A stretch of 34,010 bases of DNA from Methanothrix sp. (GTDB taxonomy: Archaea > Halobacteriota > Methanosarcinia > Methanotrichales > Methanotrichaceae): assembly GCA_025361645.1 (NCBI GenBank), contig JANYKI010000069.1, positions 1 to 34,010 on the forward strand. The letters run 5' to 3'. The translations under genes and the position numbers were made by a program. The notes under the pieces were generated by a model. That model ran no database searches. It was not told the origin of the DNA and saw only the letters and a program-made list of their open reading frames with translations. This document shows positions 30,572 through 34,010 of this stretch, piece by piece (the stretch's first letter is position 1; each line of letters begins with the position of its first letter).

Positions 30572-33514
30572 TTGGGAGGGACTAAGATCAAGTTTTTATC
30601 TTTTCGCACCGCCGTTATTCTGGCCGCCACAATCATGCTGCTTCACCTGACACTGGTGATTCTCAGCGAAAGAAATGAGAGCCTCCTTCCCATTGAGGAT
30701 GTATTTGTAACCATGACCAGCGGACTGGCTGCCGCCGCCTTGTTTTACACAGCGCGTCGATTGGTGGGCAGGGCCAGAAAAGCCTGGATAATGATTGCTG
30801 CCGCCATGTTGTTCAATACCCTGGGGGATTTATCCTGGTCGGTGATCGAGGTCGTCCTCCATCAGAATCCGTTTCCTTCGGTTGCGGACATCGGCTACCT
30901 CATGTTCTATCCTCTCTTCGCTTTGGGCATATTTCTTCTGCCGGAGGTACCGTTCTCTCCTCGGGAGAAAATCAAGATCCTGCTGGATGCTGGAATCGTT
31001 ATTGTATCGATCACTTTGGTATTTTGGGTCTTGCTGATTGCCCCAATTGTTATTTCTATAAAAATATTTGATCTGGAATCGGCGGTTTCGCTGGCTTACC
31101 CCGTCATGGATTTGCTCCTTTTCATTGCTCTCGTAGAGCTGCTCTTCAGAAAGCTCGACTCTCGTGGACAGGGTCCTATCATCATTCTGGCACTCAGCAG
31201 TGCGATATTAATATTAACGGATGTGATCTTCAGCATTCAGACACATCAGGGAACATTCGTCTCCGGCGGCCTCCTCGATAGCGGCTGGGTGTTGAGCTAC
31301 CTCCTTTTTGGGCTAGCAGGAATTCTGCAGATAAACATTCCACCATTGGATAGATCTAGAGCTTCGGACTATGTTCAAAACAGGAGGGCGGATTGGACTC
31401 ACAACTTGCCCTTCCTTGGGATCAGTTCCGTCTTTTTGCTCTTCGTCTGGGGCCAGGAATTCTTACGTCCCATCAACTATTCTATGGTAACCGCCACTCT
31501 CGGACTCCTCATTGGTCTGATGTTCATCCGTCATAAGGTGGTTTTTGATGAAAGCAATCAATCGGAAAAGGAAAAAGCCGCAATTCTTAGCGGCCTGAGA
31601 AAAGTGGCAGTAGAATATCTCGATCCTCAGATGCGCATCATCTGGGTTAATTCTTCAGTGAAAGAGCATCTCGGCATCCCCGAGGACGAAATCAAGGGAA
31701 AACACTGCTTTGAGATCATCCAGGGCATCGATAAACCCTGCATAGGATGCACAGCCTTCAAAGCCCTGCAGACCGGTCAATCCCAAGAAGGAGAATTGAT
31801 CACCCCGGACGGCAAGACCTGGCTATCTCGGAGCAGTCCGATCAAGGATGCCAGGAGAATGGTCACGGGAGTAGTCCACGTAGCTCTAAACATCAGCGAT
31901 CGCAAGAAAACAGAGAGCGCTCTGAAAGAGTCCGAACGTCTTCTTGCGAGCATAATAAACTTCCTCCCCGATGCGACATCCGTCATCGACAAAGAAGGAA
32001 GAGTCATATCATGGAACAAATCGATGGAAAAGATGACCGGCGTCAAGGCCGAGCAGATCCTGGGAAAAGGAGATTACGAATACGCTCTGCCCTTCTATGG
32101 TGAACGTAGACCGGTACTCATAGATGCAGTCCGTGGATCAGATCCGAATTTTGAAAACAAATATGATTCAATAAAAAGGCAAGAAGACGGCACTCTCGGG
32201 GCCGAAGCCTACATCCCTAATCTATGCGGAAATGAAGCCTATATCCTGGGAAGCGCATCGGCTCTCTATGACTCTAACGGAAATTACTGGGGGGCGATCG
32301 AATCCATCCGCGACATCACAGAGCGAAAACGTGCTGAGGAGGATCTGCAGAGGGCCAAGGAGAAAGCCGAATTTGCCACGCGAGCCAAATCCGAATTCCT
32401 GGCCAATATGAGCCACGAGATCCGCACGCCCATGAATGCCGTAATAGGCATGACCGGCCTTCTTCTGGATGAGAATCTAACGAAGAGTCAGAGAGAGGAC
32501 GTTGAAATCATCCGCAGCAGTGGAGATACTCTTCTCACCATCATCAACAACATCCTCGATCTCACTAAGATCGAGACGGAGATGATTGAACTGGAGCGCC
32601 AGCCCTTTGACCTGCATGACTGCCTTGAGGTGTCTCTGGATATGGTGGCCATGGATGCCAAGAGGAAGGGTCTGGACACAGAGTACACCTTCGTAGACTA
32701 TGTTCCAACGGTGATCCTGGGCGATCCCACCAGGATCAATCAGATCTTGATTAATTTGCTCAATAACGCGGTGAAGTTTACAGAAAAAGGCAAAATCACC
32801 ATCTCTGTTTCGAGCAGAGCGGTAGAAGACGGCAACTATGAAATCCATTTTGCTGTAAAAGATACGGGAATCGGCATTCCAGATGATAAGATGGGACGCC
32901 TATTCCAGTCGTTTAGTCAGGTCGATGCATCGACAGCGCGCCGGTACGGGGGCACCGGTCTCGGACTGGCCATAAGCAAGAGGTTAGCGGAGCTAATGGG
33001 AGGAAAGATGTGGGCTCTTTGTGAGGTTGGCAAGGGGTCTACTTTTCACTTCACAATCATGGTGGAACCGACCCTCTGCGGGCCTATCGAAATAGGCAGG
33101 TATGAATCGAGGGTCGAAGTCCAGGGAGATCTCAATAAAGGTTTGAGCATACTGTTGGCAGAAGATAACTTGGTTAACCAGATGGTGACTCAGAAAATGC
33201 TCAATAAGCTGGGATATAGAGCGGATGTGGCAGCCAACGGCATCGAGGTTTTGCAGGCCCTGGAGCGCCGGCATTACGATGTGGTGTTAATGGACGTGCA
33301 GATGCCGGAAATGGATGGACTGGAAGCTACCCAGGCGATACGTCAAAGATGGCCGGATGGGGAGCGCCCATCGATCATCGCTATGACCGCTTCGGCCCTC
33401 AAGGGCGATCGTGATATGTGTTTGGCTGCCGGCATGGATGACTACGTAAGCAAGCCGGTCAAGATAGAGATGCTGAGGGCCGCTCTGGTGGCTTGCGACA
33501 AGGGCTGCCAATGA
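30572..33514 (+). CDS. Hybrid sensor histidine kinase with membrane domain, two PAS domains and receiver
   Basis: Residues about 10-325 are a polytopic membrane region with some nine hydrophobic segments, rare in better-known kinases. PAS 1 (about 340-452) contains KPCIGC, a paired-cysteine variant. PAS 2 (about 455-590) follows and ends in ITERKRAEEDL. The HisKA motif MSHEIRTPMNAVIGM carries phospho-acceptor H615. The ATPase has NQILINLLNNAVKF, DTGIGIP and GTGLGLAISK. The C-terminal receiver has phospho-acceptor D908 (VLMDVQMPEMDG) and a KP motif. It has no output domain, so it must signal to a partner. The start is doubtful: TTG 30572 has no upstream site, whereas GGGAGGG at 30574-30580 would serve ATC 30587. 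Confidence 0.93.
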   Translation: MGGTKIKFLSFRTAVILAATIMLLHLTLVILSERNESLLPIEDVFVTMTSGLAAAALFYTARRLVGRARKAWIMIAAAMLFNTLGDLSWSVIEVVLHQNPFPSVADIGYLMFYPLFALGIFLLPEVPFSPREKIKILLDAGIVIVSITLVFWVLLIAPIVISIKIFDLESAVSLAYPVMDLLLFIALVELLFRKLDSRGQGPIIILALSSAILILTDVIFSIQTHQGTFVSGGLLDSGWVLSYLLFGLAGILQINIPPLDRSRASDYVQNRRADWTHNLPFLGISSVFLLFVWGQEFLRPINYSMVTATLGLLIGLMFIRHKVVFDESNQSEKEKAAILSGLRKVAVEYLDPQMRIIWVNSSVKEHLGIPEDEIKGKHCFEIIQGIDKPCIGCTAFKALQTGQSQEGELITPDGKTWLSRSSPIKDARRMVTGVVHVALNISDRKKTESALKESERLLASIINFLPDATSVIDKEGRVISWNKSMEKMTGVKAEQILGKGDYEYALPFYGERRPVLIDAVRGSDPNFENKYDSIKRQEDGTLGAEAYIPNLCGNEAYILGSASALYDSNGNYWGAIESIRDITERKRAEEDLQRAKEKAEFATRAKSEFLANMSHEIRTPMNAVIGMTGLLLDENLTKSQREDVEIIRSSGDTLLTIINNILDLTKIETEMIELERQPFDLHDCLEVSLDMVAMDAKRKGLDTEYTFVDYVPTVILGDPTRINQILINLLNNAVKFTEKGKITISVSSRAVEDGNYEIHFAVKDTGIGIPDDKMGRLFQSFSQVDASTARRYGGTGLGLAISKRLAELMGGKMWALCEVGKGSTFHFTIMVEPTLCGPIEIGRYESRVEVQGDLNKGLSILLAEDNLVNQMVTQKMLNKLGYRADVAANGIEVLQALERRHYDVVLMDVQMPEMDGLEATQAIRQRWPDGERPSIIAMTASALKGDRDMCLAAGMDDYVSKPVKIEMLRAALVACDKGCQ

Positions 33515-33557
33515 TGATACATAACAATATTAAGAGGTAAGAATACATTCCTCTTTA

Positions 33558-33562
33558 GAGGG
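33558..33562 (+). promoter_or_regulatory. Ribosome-binding site pointing at an ACG codon
   Basis: GAGGG, 6 bases before ACG 33569-33571. A signal peptide begins at the very next codon, and no ATG, GTG or TTG is available in frame upstream after the TGA near 33516. Confidence 0.45.
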
Positions 33563-33568
33563 ATAAAT

Positions 33569-34010
33569 ACGAAGCTATTCACACTTGGAATTTTTGCCCT
33601 TGTTCTGGTCTCTCTCGCATCTGCCACTGTAGAGCTGGGCGGCCAGTCCGGGAAAGATGTTCTGATAGGTATCGGGAATGGTACAGGCCTATGGGACTGG
33701 GGCGAAGCGCCTTTGGGACACATCATCAACGACAGCAAGCTGATTGCAGGGTCCTGGATCGTCCCTGAGGACAGGTCTTCTATGCAGACCCCACTCCAGG
33801 CGAGCGGCATGGGCCAGGGAGGCTTTGCGAATGCGCCATATGTCAATAACATTGCATTTGATTACAAGGAAATAGTGACAAATGACCCCTACACTCTCCA
33901 TGTTAGCGATTTCCTTGAATATCATCTTTTCTATCCCACCTTCATCTCAGGCAGACCTTCGATTATTTCGACGTACTGCCTGACCAAGGACTTGCTCATC
34001 TCCAGTTCAG
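33569..34010 (+). CDS. Secreted protein of unknown function, cut by the window end
   Basis: The frame is open from a TGA near 33516 to the window end. The likely product starts at ACG 33569: KLFTLGIFALVLVSLASA is a clean signal peptide, followed by TVELGGQSGKDVLIGIGNGT. The visible mature part (about 125 residues) has Gly/Trp-rich and aromatic segments (LWDWGEAPLGHI; FLEYHLFYPTFISG) and no recognisable domain. ACG may be a real near-cognate start, or an ATG mutated or misread. It follows the kinase by about 55 bp, so it could be cotranscribed with it. Confidence 0.55.

Overview
The window looks like chromosomal DNA of a methanogenic archaeon, most probably a relative of Methanothrix (Methanosaeta). 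This is inferred from archaeal gene types (an extended ScpB, a short Lrp/AsnC regulator, an Lhr-type helicase, a PAS-rich hybrid kinase of the methanogen style). It also rests on long secreted DUF11/SdrD_B-like proteins rich in N-glycosylation sequons, and on promoters with TATA boxes 25-30 bases upstream of transcript starts. No rRNA, tRNA, CRISPR array or insertion sequence was found.

Layout. Positions 1-453 hold no convincing gene. scpB (+) converges on an lrp-corA pair (-), and lrp is preceded by a near-perfect operator palindrome. From 3.3 to 16.1 kb lies a cell-surface region. It holds two divergent proteins sharing a ~37-residue helical repeat (SFEDLLRRQ-like), one of them frameshifted. 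Next come a 1962-residue secreted protein with an internal 1335-bp tandem duplication, two smaller secreted proteins upstream of it, and a divergent secreted protein resembling a degenerate polysaccharide deacetylase. From 16.2 to 18.6 kb is a CNNM/CBS transporter, a 110-residue conserved protein and queC, closely packed. An Lhr-type helicase follows, then two very small ORFs (53 and 45 codons).

An alpha-glucan phosphorylase (-) is broken by a one-base frameshift. It shares a divergent promoter with a DUF1269 membrane protein. A secreted VWA-domain protein converges on a membrane-anchored nitroreductase across a textbook bidirectional hairpin terminator. A secreted 5'-nucleotidase diverges from the nitroreductase, followed by a structured intergenic element and a hybrid histidine kinase. 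The window ends inside another secreted protein.

The strongest points of interest are the repeat-bearing divergent surface genes with their slippage frameshift, the recent tandem duplication in the giant protein, and the phosphorylase frameshift. Also notable are two neighbouring genes whose best ribosome-binding sites point to ATC and ACG start codons, two GC-rich structured intergenic elements, and a probable leaderless leader ORF overlapping the CNNM transporter start. No complete new defence or mobile system was recognised. The surface locus is the best candidate for undescribed biology.
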